From positions 310,001 to 374,000 of the forward strand of contig JAEZIN010000002.1 in NCBI GenBank assembly GCA_023436585.1: 64,000 nucleotides of DNA, read 5' to 3'. Positions 50,032 to 58,538 of the stretch are shown piece by piece (position 1 is the first letter of the stretch; every line of letters begins with the position of its first letter). The position numbers and the translations under genes are program-made. Source of the stretch: Bacillota bacterium. GTDB taxonomy: Bacteria > Bacillota > Clostridia > Christensenellales > Aristaeellaceae. Under the pieces are notes generated by a model, which was not told the DNA's origin, searched no databases, and saw nothing but the letters and a program-made list of their open reading frames with translations.

Positions 50032-50200
50032 CTGTTGTTGAACCTGAAAGATTCCTCCCCGCACGATATGGCACGAAGGAGTTGCTTCTTCGGTGCATCA
50101 ATGCTTTCCAGAGTTTCGTCCCGGTTTAGTCTTTTTGCCTGAGAGTTTGTTGCGTCTTCCCCTTCGGCGCTGCCTTTGGGCAGTCTCTCCTAAACCGTTC
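50020..50200 (-). ncRNA. Tandem glycine riboswitch
   Basis: Read on the minus strand: first aptamer with GGAGAGACTGCC, GCGCCGAAGGGG and AACTCTCAGGCAAAAAGAC; second with GGGACGAAACTCTGGAAAG, GCACCGAAGAAGCAAC and ATCTTTCAGGTTC. These are the conserved pieces of two joined glycine aptamers. With the hairpin downstream it should raise gcv operon transcription when glycine is abundant, as known for this class. Confidence 0.93.
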
Positions 50201-50231
50201 AACCGAAATATGCAGTTGTTGTTCCGCTGAA

Positions 50232-50260
50232 AGTGTACAATGGCGGCCGTTGTTTGTCAA
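50232..50260 (-). promoter_or_regulatory. Promoter of the glycine cleavage operon
   Basis: Minus strand TTGACA (50260-50255), 17-bp spacer, TACACT (50237-50232), just upstream of the first aptamer. Confidence 0.85.
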
Positions 50261-50277
50261 TCTCTTTTGGAGTGCTC

Positions 50278-50301
50278 TTTTGGAGGGCTCTGCCCTCCAA
50301 A
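50278..50301. terminator. Hairpin near the DUF1541 3' end
   Basis: TTTGGAGGGC pairs with GCCCTCCAAA; short flanking A/T. Placed to end the minus-strand DUF1541 transcript before the gcv promoter. Confidence 0.5.
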
Positions 50302-50304
50302 CCA

Positions 50305-50488
50305 CCCGCTCAAGGACTTGAAGTCCTTGAGAATCCTGCTATCTTAATTGGATATAACAGGCTCAATTTCAAACTCCGATACTCATTGGTGGTTGACCCG
50401 CTCATGGAATTGAAACCCTTAAGAATCTTGCTATTTTAATTGGATACAGCAGGCTCGATTTCAAACTCCGATACCCATTGGTGGTTGA
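50305..50488. repeat. 92-bp tandem duplication at the DUF1541 gene end
   Basis: Two copies, 50305-50396 and 50397-50488, each holding the last 53 coding bases of the DUF1541 gene plus 39 bp downstream. They differ by scattered substitutions. Confidence 0.8.
50344..50396 (-). pseudogene. Decayed copy of the DUF1541 C-terminal end
   Basis: Reads VNHQ-stop-VSEFEIEPVISN against VNHQWVSEFEIEPAVSN in the intact gene; the Trp codon TGG has become TGA. No start codon or other domain remains. Confidence 0.75.
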
Positions 50489-50969
50489 CGACCCGTTCTC
50501 CGCCATCAACAGGATCATAATCCACCATGTAAGCAGGCCCACGGCAGATTTGCACAATGATTGCGCTTTTTCCAACGCCTCCATGCCCGCCCATGTGACC
50601 GGTGCCAAGGGAAACCGTGTCGCCAATCTTCAAGACATTTCCAGCTCCATTTGCAATCTCCTCGGCAATCACCCAGCGGTGATTGATGACCGCCTTGCCG
50701 TCCTCATCCGTATAGTCAACCGCATAGAGTATCGTATCATATGCCCCCGACACCACGCCCAGCGCCCCTTGCATGCCTTCCATATGATCCGTCTTGATGA
50801 TAATCCTGGTTCCCACAGGATACAGGGGTGTTTTTGCAGGAGTCAAATCCCCCACAGGCGTAATCGGTCCGCTCATGTGCGAGGGCTCGTTTGATTGTTC
50901 GGCAAGAGCGCCGACCAGTGATACTACAACCACAAAAGCAGCCAGCAGGGCCATTGATTTCTTCTTCAT
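50436..50969 (-). CDS. Exported DUF1541 (YdhK-family) protein
   Basis: 177 residues with a signal peptide (ALLAAFVVVVSLVGALAEQS) and two repeats of the DUF1541 unit: TDHMEGMQGALGVVSGAYDT..VNHRW-type and TGHMGGHGGVGKSAII..VNHQWV. The HM-rich motifs are a mark of the YdhK family of unknown function. GGAG and CAGG precede the ATG. Its 3' end is duplicated downstream (see repeat). Confidence 0.85.
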   Translation of the reverse strand: MKKKSMALLAAFVVVVSLVGALAEQSNEPSHMSGPITPVGDLTPAKTPLYPVGTRIIIKTDHMEGMQGALGVVSGAYDTILYAVDYTDEDGKAVINHRWVIAEEIANGAGNVLKIGDTVSLGTGHMGGHGGVGKSAIIVQICRGPAYMVDYDPVDGGERVVNHQWVSEFEIEPAVSN

Positions 50970-51168
50970 CCTGTCATCTCCTTTTCTTGTTAGGACGGTT
51001 TTCGATTGTTATATACCAAAAATTCGATGAAGTGAAGAAGATGCGAAATCAGTTCATTCTCTCTGCCAGCATTCCGGTACCAGCTCATTTTCCCGCCTGC
51101 GTAAACGAACGGCGGCGCTGGCTCCATCCGCCGCGCCGCCGCTAAGGAAATCCTTCATGTATTTTCGC
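50970..51168. other. Gap between DUF1541 and the trxA operon
   Basis: No gene. A GC-rich hairpin (GGCGGCGCTGG / CCGCGCCGCCG, about 51111-51141) could end the trxA-rhodanese transcript although it lacks a T-run. Confidence 0.45.
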
Positions 51169-51492
51169 TCATCTTTCCAGAGGTCCATCATAGCCGGCAA
51201 TGCCGCCTATATTCACAACCTCTATATACCCGAGCCGCGCAAAGCCCCGGCAGGCCGCCTGGCTCCTTGCGCCGCTCAGGCAATAAACATACAAAGGTGT
51301 ACCCTTGTCGGGCACCTCCTCCTGAATCTGCTCCCACTGGTCCAGCGGAAGGGAAAGGCTGCCGGGCAGATGGCCCTGCCGGTATTCCGCAGGCGATCTG
51401 ACATCCACCAGGCGGACGTCAGGGTTTCCCCTGGCGGTTTCCACGGCCTCCCGCATGGGCATGGTTTTCCCCCGGTCAAAAAGGCCCGGCAT
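51169..51492 (-). CDS. Single-domain rhodanese-like protein
   Basis: 107 residues. The rhodanese fold is visible in VRLVDVRSPAEYRQGHLPGSLSLPL and the active-site loop YVYCLSGARSQAA with the catalytic Cys. It starts 1 bp after trxA, so the two are co-translated; a sulfur-transfer role using thioredoxin as reductant is plausible. Cytoplasmic, no signal peptide. Confidence 0.9.
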   Translation of the reverse strand: MPGLFDRGKTMPMREAVETARGNPDVRLVDVRSPAEYRQGHLPGSLSLPLDQWEQIQEEVPDKGTPLYVYCLSGARSQAACRGFARLGYIEVVNIGGIAGYDGPLER

Positions 51493-51493
51493 C

Positions 51494-51805
51494 TTACGCC
51501 TCCAAAAGCTTCAAAATGTCCTGCTTGGAGCGCACGCCCACCATGGACCCGGCCAGCCGGCCATTTTTAAATACCGCCAGTGTGGGGATGCTCATCACAC
51601 CAAAGCGCGAGGCCAGCTCCGGCTGCTCATCCACATTGATCTTGCCCACGACGGCCTTCTCGCCCAATTCCTCCGAGATGCCCTCCACCACGGGGGCGAT
51701 CATGCGGCAGGGGCCGCACCAGGGCGCCCAGAAGTCGACAAGCACCGGCACCTGTGATGCCAGGACGTCGTTGAAGTTTTCCTTTGTAACCTTTATCGCA
51801 GCCAT
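51494..51805 (-). CDS. trxA: Thioredoxin
   Basis: 103 residues. Active site WCGPC in VDFWAPWCGPCRMIAPV, cis-Pro loop MSIPTLAVFKNG. ATG 51805 has AAGGAGG close by; a longer in-frame reading to 51889 is unsupported. It heads the trxA-rhodanese operon. Confidence 0.95.
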   Translation of the reverse strand: MAAIKVTKENFNDVLASQVPVLVDFWAPWCGPCRMIAPVVEGISEELGEKAVVGKINVDEQPELASRFGVMSIPTLAVFKNGRLAGSMVGVRSKQDILKLLEA

Positions 51806-51940
51806 TGTAATTATCCTCCTTTGTCCTTTCGGACAACTTGATAGACATACTATACCCGCATTTGCGCCATTCGAAAGTGATAAAATCACAAAACGCGGCT
51901 GTTGGAAAGAAAATTTTGGGTTTTTTCTTATGTAAGCCGG

Positions 51941-52606
51941 CTACTTGTCAAGCATCGCCTGCAAAGCTTCCTGCCCTTCCCCGGTAAGCGCCACGCTGCC
52001 AAGCTCCAATACGGGGATATCCATCCTGAATCCCGGCTTTTGAGACGCCTCCTTTACCGTTTCCACAAAGTAGGAATATAGGGCGGATTGCTCATATTCT
52101 ACATAAGGGTATCCGGACAGGCGCAGATCGTAATCCAGGGTGACAAGGCCCAAATCTTCCAGGGACTCAAACAGCGCCCCGTTTTCCCTCACCGTGTCTA
52201 TATCCTCCGCGGCGTCGGCGATGTATACGGGCTCCATCGCAACGGCATAAGCATCCCCGTCCCGGCTGGAACGCAATGCAAACCGGGCGATGGGCAGGTA
52301 ACCCCGCTGATGTATGGCCAGCAGCACATCGGCCTGGGCTTCCGTGATGCCTTCCTCAGGCGCAAGGTGCGCGTGGTGGTGGCCACAGCCGCAGCCGTCC
52401 CCATGGGTATGTTCATGGCCGCAGCCATCCCCGTGGGTATGTTCATGGCCGCAGCCGCAGCCATCCTCCTGGGTATGTTCGTGGCCGCAGCCACAGTTTC
52501 CTCCATGGGGGTGGTCGTGTTCACAGGCGCAGTTCTCGTGAGGTTCGTGATGCAAAGGATTTCCGCCTTTCATAGTATATTGCAAAAAACCAATCAATGT
52601 CCCCAT
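51941..52606 (-). CDS. Protein with His/Cys-rich metal-binding repeats
   Basis: 221 residues. Residues about 20-85 hold tandem repeats of the form CGHEHTHGDG with interspersed Cys, a likely nickel, zinc or copper store. The C-terminal 135 residues form a soluble domain (EGITEAQADVLLAIHQRG, LTGEGQEALQAML) that I do not recognise. ATG 52606 is 5 bp after the thpR stop with AAGG close by; ATG 52573 is an alternative start without a ribosome binding site. Confidence 0.75.
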   Translation of the reverse strand: MGTLIGFLQYTMKGGNPLHHEPHENCACEHDHPHGGNCGCGHEHTQEDGCGCGHEHTHGDGCGHEHTHGDGCGCGHHHAHLAPEEGITEAQADVLLAIHQRGYLPIARFALRSSRDGDAYAVAMEPVYIADAAEDIDTVRENGALFESLEDLGLVTLDYDLRLSGYPYVEYEQSALYSYFVETVKEASQKPGFRMDIPVLELGSVALTGEGQEALQAMLDK

Positions 52607-52611
52607 GCACC

Positions 52612-53145
52612 TTATTTTCCCAAGGGAAAGCGCATAAGGGGCACATACCGCAATTGTTCCTCCACCCGGCAGCTTTCAAACAGCGTGATTTCCTCCACCT
52701 TCTGGCTTGCGGGGGGAACGGGGACCGAGGACAGCTGCTTTGGGTCGAGCCTGGCCTGGCGCGCCAGGGTGATATGAGGATGGAAATCCCCATCCTCCAG
52801 ACGGATGCACGCCGCAAGCAGCCTCTCCCGGACAGCGCCGGCCAGCATCTCCAGGGAACTCGATTTTTCCAAGCCGCAAAACAGCACCGCATCCTGCGGC
52901 CGGCGGAAAAAGGAAAGACCACTAAGGTGTATGGAAAATGGGTCGGACTGCCCCGCGGCTTCCCTCACGGCCTTTTCTATCCGCAGCACAGCCGCCGCGT
53001 CGGCCTGGCCGATGAACTGCAGGGTCACGTGGTAATTGTCCCGCGCCGCGTACCGGCCCGGGAATAGCTTTTGCGCACTCTGCGACGCGTTCAAAAGCGA
53101 GCCCTTCATTTCGCTGCCAAGACCTATTCCCACAAACACCCGCAT
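52612..53145 (-). CDS. thpR: RNA 2',3'-cyclic phosphodiesterase (2H family)
   Basis: 177 residues. The two HxT motifs of the 2H phosphoesterases are YHVTLQF near residue 39 and FHPHITLAR near 122; the ThpR/LigT start MRVFVGIGL fits. Cytoplasmic, RNA end processing. GGGAGG precedes ATG 53145. It is probably co-transcribed with the His/Cys-rich gene. Confidence 0.9.
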   Translation of the reverse strand: MRVFVGIGLGSEMKGSLLNASQSAQKLFPGRYAARDNYHVTLQFIGQADAAAVLRIEKAVREAAGQSDPFSIHLSGLSFFRRPQDAVLFCGLEKSSSLEMLAGAVRERLLAACIRLEDGDFHPHITLARQARLDPKQLSSVPVPPASQKVEEITLFESCRVEEQLRYVPLMRFPLGK

Positions 53146-53294
53146 ACCGTTGTCCTCCCGCCAAAACCAGCATAGGCATATTTTGCCCAACTGTCAATGC
53201 GCAGACGCAAGATTTTTATTGACAGGCCGCCTGGACAGGTGTATGACATTACTGGATGATTGTGAACGGTATACATACTGGGGAGGATATTTAC

Positions 53295-53606
53295 ATGGAA
53301 CGCTTTGCGTGGAAAGCCGTTGTGCTGCCGGGGATGCTGGAGGAATACAAGCGCCGCCACAATGAAATCTGGCCAGAGATGACAGCGTTGCTTAATGAAG
53401 CCGGCATCCACAATTATACCATATGGAATGTGGGCAGTGAGCTCTTTGGTTATTACGAGTGCGACAGCATTGAAAAAGCCAGCCGCGTGCAGAGCGAAAG
53501 CCCCGTGGTCAAGCGGTGGAACGAATCCATGAAGCCGCTGATGCGCATGGTGGCCGACGGCCGGGAGGGCGATGAAGGCATGGTGCAGGTGTTTTATCAT
53601 CCATAG
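53295..53606 (+). CDS. rhaM: L-rhamnose mutarotase
   Basis: 103 residues. The RhaM/RhaU family markers are KRRHNEIWPEM (with the active-site His), HNYTIWNVGSELFGYYEC and VKRWNESMKPLM. It interconverts alpha- and beta-L-rhamnose. GGGAGG lies 8-9 bp before ATG 53295. It stands alone, convergent with the DUF3798 transporter operon, so the two do not share an mRNA. A weak promoter TTGACA (53219-53224) with TATGAC at 17 bp is upstream. Confidence 0.9.
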   Translation: MERFAWKAVVLPGMLEEYKRRHNEIWPEMTALLNEAGIHNYTIWNVGSELFGYYECDSIEKASRVQSESPVVKRWNESMKPLMRMVADGREGDEGMVQVFYHP

Positions 53607-53642
53607 AAAAAAGCGCTCCGGGCAAAAACCCGGAGCGCTTTT
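53607..53642. terminator. Bidirectional terminator between rhaM and the DUF3798 operon
   Basis: AAAAAAGCGCTCCGGG pairs with CCCGGAGCGCTTTT. Confidence 0.92.
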
Positions 53643-53654
53643 AAGTCCAAGCGG

Positions 53655-54935
53655 TTAATGTGCCGCGCGGCCTTGCGCGGCCCTTGCCGCGGCGGCCTTG
53701 CTGGCGGCACCGCGCCAGGCATACATGACCAAGGCCAGGGCGATAACGCCGTAGCAGAGGAACACACGGAAGAATTCACCGATGTTGGGATCGCCGAACA
53801 GGTTGCTGCCGGCATCCTGGGCCACAACGAACAGCGTATGGAACAGCAGGCAGCCGATGATGGCCTGGCCGTTGGTGGCACGGTCAATGGACGCGCCGCC
53901 CACCAGGATGGCCGCGCCGGCATACAGGCCCACCATTTCATGGGCTGCATACGTCTGCAGCGTGCCAAGGTTCTGGATGAATATGATTTGACCCCATCCC
54001 GCCAGGATGGTGGACATCATGATGGCAATGATGCGCACGCGGTTCACGTTGATGCCGGCGGCATTGGCCACCACGCGGTTCTGCCCCACCGCGCGGAATT
54101 TCTGCCCCAGCCTGGTACGCATAATAACCACGTTGAACAGGCACAAGAGCGCGATGACGCCGAATGTCACAACCGGAACCGTGATGCTTTTCAGGCTTAA
54201 GTTAACCGCAGGTATCGCGTAAATCAGGCACAAAATTGCCGCCAGGCCGACCCAGGTGATCATTTTCTTCAGCGGCATCTTTTTTGTAAGATACAGCACG
54301 ACGGAGCCCACCAGCACCAACGCGGAAACACCGTACAGCGCCTGGGAAAAGGTCACGCGCACCAGGCCATCCAGCGCGCTTTGCAGCCCCACCGAGCCCG
54401 TCAGGTTCAGTGTGTTGGCGACGCCCGTGCCGCCGACGATGGTTACGGACGAGTTCAGCGGAATGAGCTTGCCGAACACGAACAGGAACAGGAGCTGATA
54501 GGCACCATTGGCGAAGAAGCCGAGGATCATGGAGCCGATGGTTTCCTGGCCCTTCATTTTGTTCAGCAGGGAACCGATCAAAAAGCCAAACCCGCCGGCC
54601 AGCGGCACCGTGATGGCAGCGGCCAGCAAAAGGCCGCCTATACCCTGTATACCCCAGCTGATCACCAGCAGCAGCCCTATTTGGGCCGCCATGGCGCCGA
54701 TGGTGATGGCAAAGTTAATGCCCATGCCGGCCACGATGGGTATAATCAGCGCCAGCACGATGAACAGGTTGCGCGTCAGGCGGCTCATCAGCTGGTAGAA
54801 TACATCCGTCATGGGACGCCCGGAGTAGGCGACAAACAGTATGCTCAAGGCCAGAAAAATGTAGGTTACGATATACTCGCGCACATTGGAGCCGATTCTC
54901 CGGCCCGCGTTCCGCAGTAAATCCTTCTCAGGCAC
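53655..54935 (-). CDS. Third importer, permease 2 (CUT2-like)
   Basis: 426 residues with about ten membrane segments and CUT2/BPD_transp_2 motifs such as VGQNRVVANAAGINVNRVRI and GLYAGAAILVGGASIDRATN. It lacks the large extracytoplasmic segment of its partner. The GTG at 54935 has GGGAGG 8 bp upstream and overlaps the partner's stop by 8 bp; GTG 54944 sits right on the ribosome binding site and is less likely. Confidence 0.85.
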   Translation of the reverse strand: MPEKDLLRNAGRRIGSNVREYIVTYIFLALSILFVAYSGRPMTDVFYQLMSRLTRNLFIVLALIIPIVAGMGINFAITIGAMAAQIGLLLVISWGIQGIGGLLLAAAITVPLAGGFGFLIGSLLNKMKGQETIGSMILGFFANGAYQLLFLFVFGKLIPLNSSVTIVGGTGVANTLNLTGSVGLQSALDGLVRVTFSQALYGVSALVLVGSVVLYLTKKMPLKKMITWVGLAAILCLIYAIPAVNLSLKSITVPVVTFGVIALLCLFNVVIMRTRLGQKFRAVGQNRVVANAAGINVNRVRIIAIMMSTILAGWGQIIFIQNLGTLQTYAAHEMVGLYAGAAILVGGASIDRATNGQAIIGCLLFHTLFVVAQDAGSNLFGDPNIGEFFRVFLCYGVIALALVMYAWRGAASKAAAARAAQGRAAH

Positions 54936-56838
54936 GAGATTCACCTCCCGACTGGGTCAGCGCGTAGAGTATGATGCCGTTGGAAATCAGTATGCGCATC
55001 ACCTCTGACAGGCCGCCTTCCGTAATGGCCGCGTTCGCCACCTGTATGCCCAGCGCCAGCACGCCCTGGAAAAGGAACGTGCCCAGAATCACGTTGGATA
55101 CCTTGGCGCGGGTTACGCTGGCGCCGCCGATCAATATCGCGCTGGCGGCAATGAAGCCCATCTGCCTGGGGCCGCTGTACAACTGCATGAAGCCGAAGCT
55201 CTGGCTGTACACGATGATGCCCACCGCCGCGATGACCGTGGAAATCGTCGTACCGATGGTGCGCATGCGGTTTACGTTGATACCGGCGGCCTCCGCAAAC
55301 CTGGGGTTGGAACCGGCGGCGATCATGGCCGTGCCCGTCTTGGAGCGGGAGAACAGCCACATCAGGAAGCAGCAAAGGAAGAAGAACAGCAACAGGCCTG
55401 TGGGAATCGTCGCGCCAAAGATCTTGAAGGACCACAGGTTGTTGAGTATGGCGCCAAAGGAATCGCCCATGTTGTGCATTACGCGAAGGCCAGTTCCCAG
55501 TGCCCAGGTGATCTTGGGGTTTTTAAAGGGCAGCAGCATCCAGGCGATGGACATCAAGGAAACAAACGAGAAGCCCACATACGTGGATACCGTCATCTCA
55601 TTGCCCTTGAGCCTGTTTAGAAGCTTGGAATACAGCCAGCCGATGGGCATGGCGAACATGCAGCCAACGACCACGGCAAACAGGAATCCGCCCCAGCCCG
55701 TCATATTGTATTCCAGGGCGATCAGTGTGGACAGAAGTCCGCCGATGATGCCCGCGGTCATGCCCATGTTCAGCGTGATGCCGCACTGTATGCCCGGCAG
55801 CATGGCCAAGGCCAGCACGCCGAACATGCCTGTGCGCTTGAATACGTTCCCGATCATGGCGGGAACAGCGATACCGTACAAGCCGGCCGCCACGCACAAA
55901 AATATGAAGAAGGCCAGTATCACAAGGCGGGGCATGCCCAGCTTCCGAACCAAAGGCTTGAAGAAGAAGAATCCCAAAGAGAAGAGGATCAGGCCTACGC
56001 CGATGGTGATCATATCGTCCCCGCGGCGGGCCATGTCCATCTGGACTTTTTCAGAAGAGGTAAATATGGTCGCAGCGCCCAGGGCTTCATAGCGGTCGTG
56101 CTGCTCCTCAAAGCCGGAGCCGTGCGCGTAGACGACGGCAAGAATCGGCTTTTCCAGAGCTTCCACCATTTCTTCCGTCAGGCCGGGAAGAATTTTTGTA
56201 AGCTCCGAGCTAAGCAATACAAACTGCTCGTGCACCTTGGCCTCAAGCGCAAGCAAAGCTTCACTGGCCTTGAAACCGGAATAGTCGACTTCCGTTTCCG
56301 TCTGTTCCAGATCGGCTTCGTCGATAACCTCGCCTTCGCCCTCCCCGGTTTCCGTCAGCTCTACAAGCTCCTCGTCCAGGGCTTCCTCAGACTGCTTTGA
56401 CTGTTCCGCCTTCAGGGCGTAGGCGGATTTTTCATTTGCTTCCAGGTTCGAATAAGCAATCTGCGCGGACTCCAGCTCAAGAATCCTTGCGTTCACGCCG
56501 GCCGTATCCACGCCCTCAAACTGCGCAAACTCCTTGGCAGCCTGTTCACGCGCTTCGTTTTCCTTTTCCAGCGCGTATGCTGCTCGCTGGTTCCGGCTGT
56601 ATTTGTTTGCGTCCGCGTATTCGCGGGCTGCCTTTTTAGCCTCCAGGGCGATCTGGTCGATCAGTGCGCCCGCGGCAGTGCGCATCACGGCATAGGTGCG
56701 CATGTCGCTTAAGCCCTTTTGAACAAAGCTGCCGCCCCGCATCCAGTACCCGGCGATGCCGGCCACCACCATCACCAAAGACAGGAAGACAAGAAGTCCG
56801 GAGACGATCCATTGCAACTTGGTATGCTTTTGCCTCAC
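54928..56838 (-). CDS. Third importer, permease 1 with extracytoplasmic coiled-coil segment
   Basis: 636 residues. After TM1 (11-30) comes an exported segment of about 240 residues (35-275), Glu/Ala/Lys-rich and predicted coiled-coil, with an acidic stretch TETGEGEGE near 162. The permease domain (MGFIAASAILIGGASVTRAKV, NPRFAEAAGINVNRMRTI) follows. Such a segment is also found in mglC at 23 kb, in a different sequence. GTG start overlaps the ATPase stop as GTGA. Confidence 0.85.
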   Translation of the reverse strand: MRQKHTKLQWIVSGLLVFLSLVMVVAGIAGYWMRGGSFVQKGLSDMRTYAVMRTAAGALIDQIALEAKKAAREYADANKYSRNQRAAYALEKENEAREQAAKEFAQFEGVDTAGVNARILELESAQIAYSNLEANEKSAYALKAEQSKQSEEALDEELVELTETGEGEGEVIDEADLEQTETEVDYSGFKASEALLALEAKVHEQFVLLSSELTKILPGLTEEMVEALEKPILAVVYAHGSGFEEQHDRYEALGAATIFTSSEKVQMDMARRGDDMITIGVGLILFSLGFFFFKPLVRKLGMPRLVILAFFIFLCVAAGLYGIAVPAMIGNVFKRTGMFGVLALAMLPGIQCGITLNMGMTAGIIGGLLSTLIALEYNMTGWGGFLFAVVVGCMFAMPIGWLYSKLLNRLKGNEMTVSTYVGFSFVSLMSIAWMLLPFKNPKITWALGTGLRVMHNMGDSFGAILNNLWSFKIFGATIPTGLLLFFFLCCFLMWLFSRSKTGTAMIAAGSNPRFAEAAGINVNRMRTIGTTISTVIAAVGIIVYSQSFGFMQLYSGPRQMGFIAASAILIGGASVTRAKVSNVILGTFLFQGVLALGIQVANAAITEGGLSEVMRILISNGIILYALTQSGGESRA

Positions 56839-58433
56839 GCCTGCTCGCCTCCTTCCGCCTTCAGGCCCGACATGGCAAGACCGAAGCTTGCGTCGGAGCT
56901 TTCCGGCTTGAGTATATCCGCGATCTTCCCTTCGGCCACGATGGCGATCCTGTCACACACGGAGCGCAGTTCCATCAACTCGGAGGAAACCATCACAATG
57001 GTCAGCCCGGTCTCGCGGTTCAGTTTGACCAGCGTCTCCAGCACAAGCTGCTTGGCGCCGATGTCGATGCCGCGCGTGGGCTCGGAAACGAACAGGAACT
57101 TGGGATGCAGCGCCAGCGCCCGGGCCACGCATACCTTTTGCTGGTTGCCGCCCGACAGCGTGCCCGTATGCTGGGTGGGCGTCTGGCAGCGGATATCCAG
57201 CTCCTTGATCATCTTTTTGGCAAAAGCACGGATCGCCTTGCCGTCACGCAGGCTCATGAACTTCGGCCCGGTCAGATAATCGCCATGGACCTGCATGGCA
57301 TTGAAGACAATGTTGTCCTCAATGGGCTGATCCAACAAAAGCCCTACGCCGCGCCGGTCCTCCGATACCATGGCGAGGCCGCGCTTGAGGGCCGTCTTTG
57401 CGTCATTGAGCGGAAGCGGCGTGCCAAAAAGCTCCACCTCGCCCTGAGCGGGATACAGGCCCATGATGCCGTTGGGCAGGCCCACCTTGCCCTGTCCCGC
57501 CAGGCCGCCGATGCCAAGGATCTCGCCCTCATGCACATCCAGGTCGATGCCGTGCACCGCTTCGCCCGGCATATCCACCGTCAGGTTGCGCACCTTCAGG
57601 GCGATGGCATCGCCGGCCTTCTGCGCCTTGTGCGGCAGGGAGATCATGCCTTCCTCCCCGCGCCCGATCATCAGCGACGCCATTTCCACCAGGGATGTAT
57701 CCTTCTTATCACGCACCGCTGCCAGCTTGCCATCCCGCAAAATGGTGATGGTATCCGCGGCGTTCATTACCTCATCCAGTCGGTGGGTAATGAATATGAT
57801 GGCGATATTCCTGGCGGCAATCTCCTTCATGACGGTAATGAGCTGGGTAGCCTCGCTCTCCGTCAATACGGCGGTGGGCTCGTCAAACACAAGTATCTTG
57901 ATGCCCGTCTTGTCTATCTCACGGGCGATCTCCACAAACTGCATGTAGCCCACCGGGAGCCCCTTGATGCGCGTATCCTCGCTGATGGCAATGCCGACGC
58001 TGTTCAGCGCTTTCCTGGCATCCTTCCGCATGGCGGCCATGTCCAGCGATTCCAACTCGCGCCCGAAGATGCGGCTCACCACGTTGGGCCGGGATATTTC
58101 CCGGTTAAGCTTGATGTTTTCCGTAATGGAAAAGCCGGGAATCAGCATGAATTCCTGGTGCACCATGCCGATGCCCTTGACCATGGCATCCTGCGGCGAA
58201 AGGATATGCGTGGCTTCCCCGCCAAGCAAAACCTCTCCCTTGTACCCGCCGGTGGAGTGGATCACGGGCATGCCGAAGAGTATGTTCATCAGCGTGGATT
58301 TCCCCGCGCCGTTCTCGCCCAGCAGTGCATGGATCTCTCCGGGCTTTACGCGAAGGGTCACGTTCTTCAGCACGGCGTTTTGACCGTACTCCTTGGTGAT
58401 ATTGTTCATTTCCAGCACAAATTCCGATGACAA
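56835..58433 (-). CDS. Third importer, ATP-binding protein
   Basis: 532 residues with two ABC domains, as in MglA/RbsA. N-terminal: GENGAGKST, LPVGYMQFVEIARE, ILVFDEPTAVL. C-terminal: GGLAGQGKVGL in the Walker A position, LSGGNQQKVCVARAL, VSEPTRGIDIGAKQ. The Walker B Asp of the second domain is replaced by Ser (FVSEP), so only the first site is likely hydrolytic. Follows the binding-protein gene across a terminator-like hairpin. Confidence 0.88.
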   Translation of the reverse strand: MSSEFVLEMNNITKEYGQNAVLKNVTLRVKPGEIHALLGENGAGKSTLMNILFGMPVIHSTGGYKGEVLLGGEATHILSPQDAMVKGIGMVHQEFMLIPGFSITENIKLNREISRPNVVSRIFGRELESLDMAAMRKDARKALNSVGIAISEDTRIKGLPVGYMQFVEIAREIDKTGIKILVFDEPTAVLTESEATQLITVMKEIAARNIAIIFITHRLDEVMNAADTITILRDGKLAAVRDKKDTSLVEMASLMIGRGEEGMISLPHKAQKAGDAIALKVRNLTVDMPGEAVHGIDLDVHEGEILGIGGLAGQGKVGLPNGIMGLYPAQGEVELFGTPLPLNDAKTALKRGLAMVSEDRRGVGLLLDQPIEDNIVFNAMQVHGDYLTGPKFMSLRDGKAIRAFAKKMIKELDIRCQTPTQHTGTLSGGNQQKVCVARALALHPKFLFVSEPTRGIDIGAKQLVLETLVKLNRETGLTIVMVSSELMELRSVCDRIAIVAEGKIADILKPESSDASFGLAMSGLKAEGGEQA

Positions 58434-58485
58434 GGAGACACCCCTCCCAGGTTATGAAGAAATGGATCGTTTACGGTACTCTCAG

Positions 58486-58522
58486 AAAAAAGGCCCGCTC
58501 GCCGTGAAGCGGGCGGGCCTTT
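58486..58522 (-). terminator. Attenuating hairpin between DUF3798 and its ATPase gene
   Basis: AAAGGCCCGC (58490-58499) pairs with GCGGGCCTTT (58513-58522), and the minus strand continues with TTTTTT. Likely leaves the binding protein in excess over the membrane parts. Confidence 0.75.
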
Positions 58523-58538
58523 CAGGTCGCGCCTGAAG

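Noticed and set aside
52370..52500. Short tandem DNA repeats considered as a CRISPR or minisatellite
   Set aside because: The repeats are in frame and encode the CGHEHTHGDG units; there are no unique spacers.
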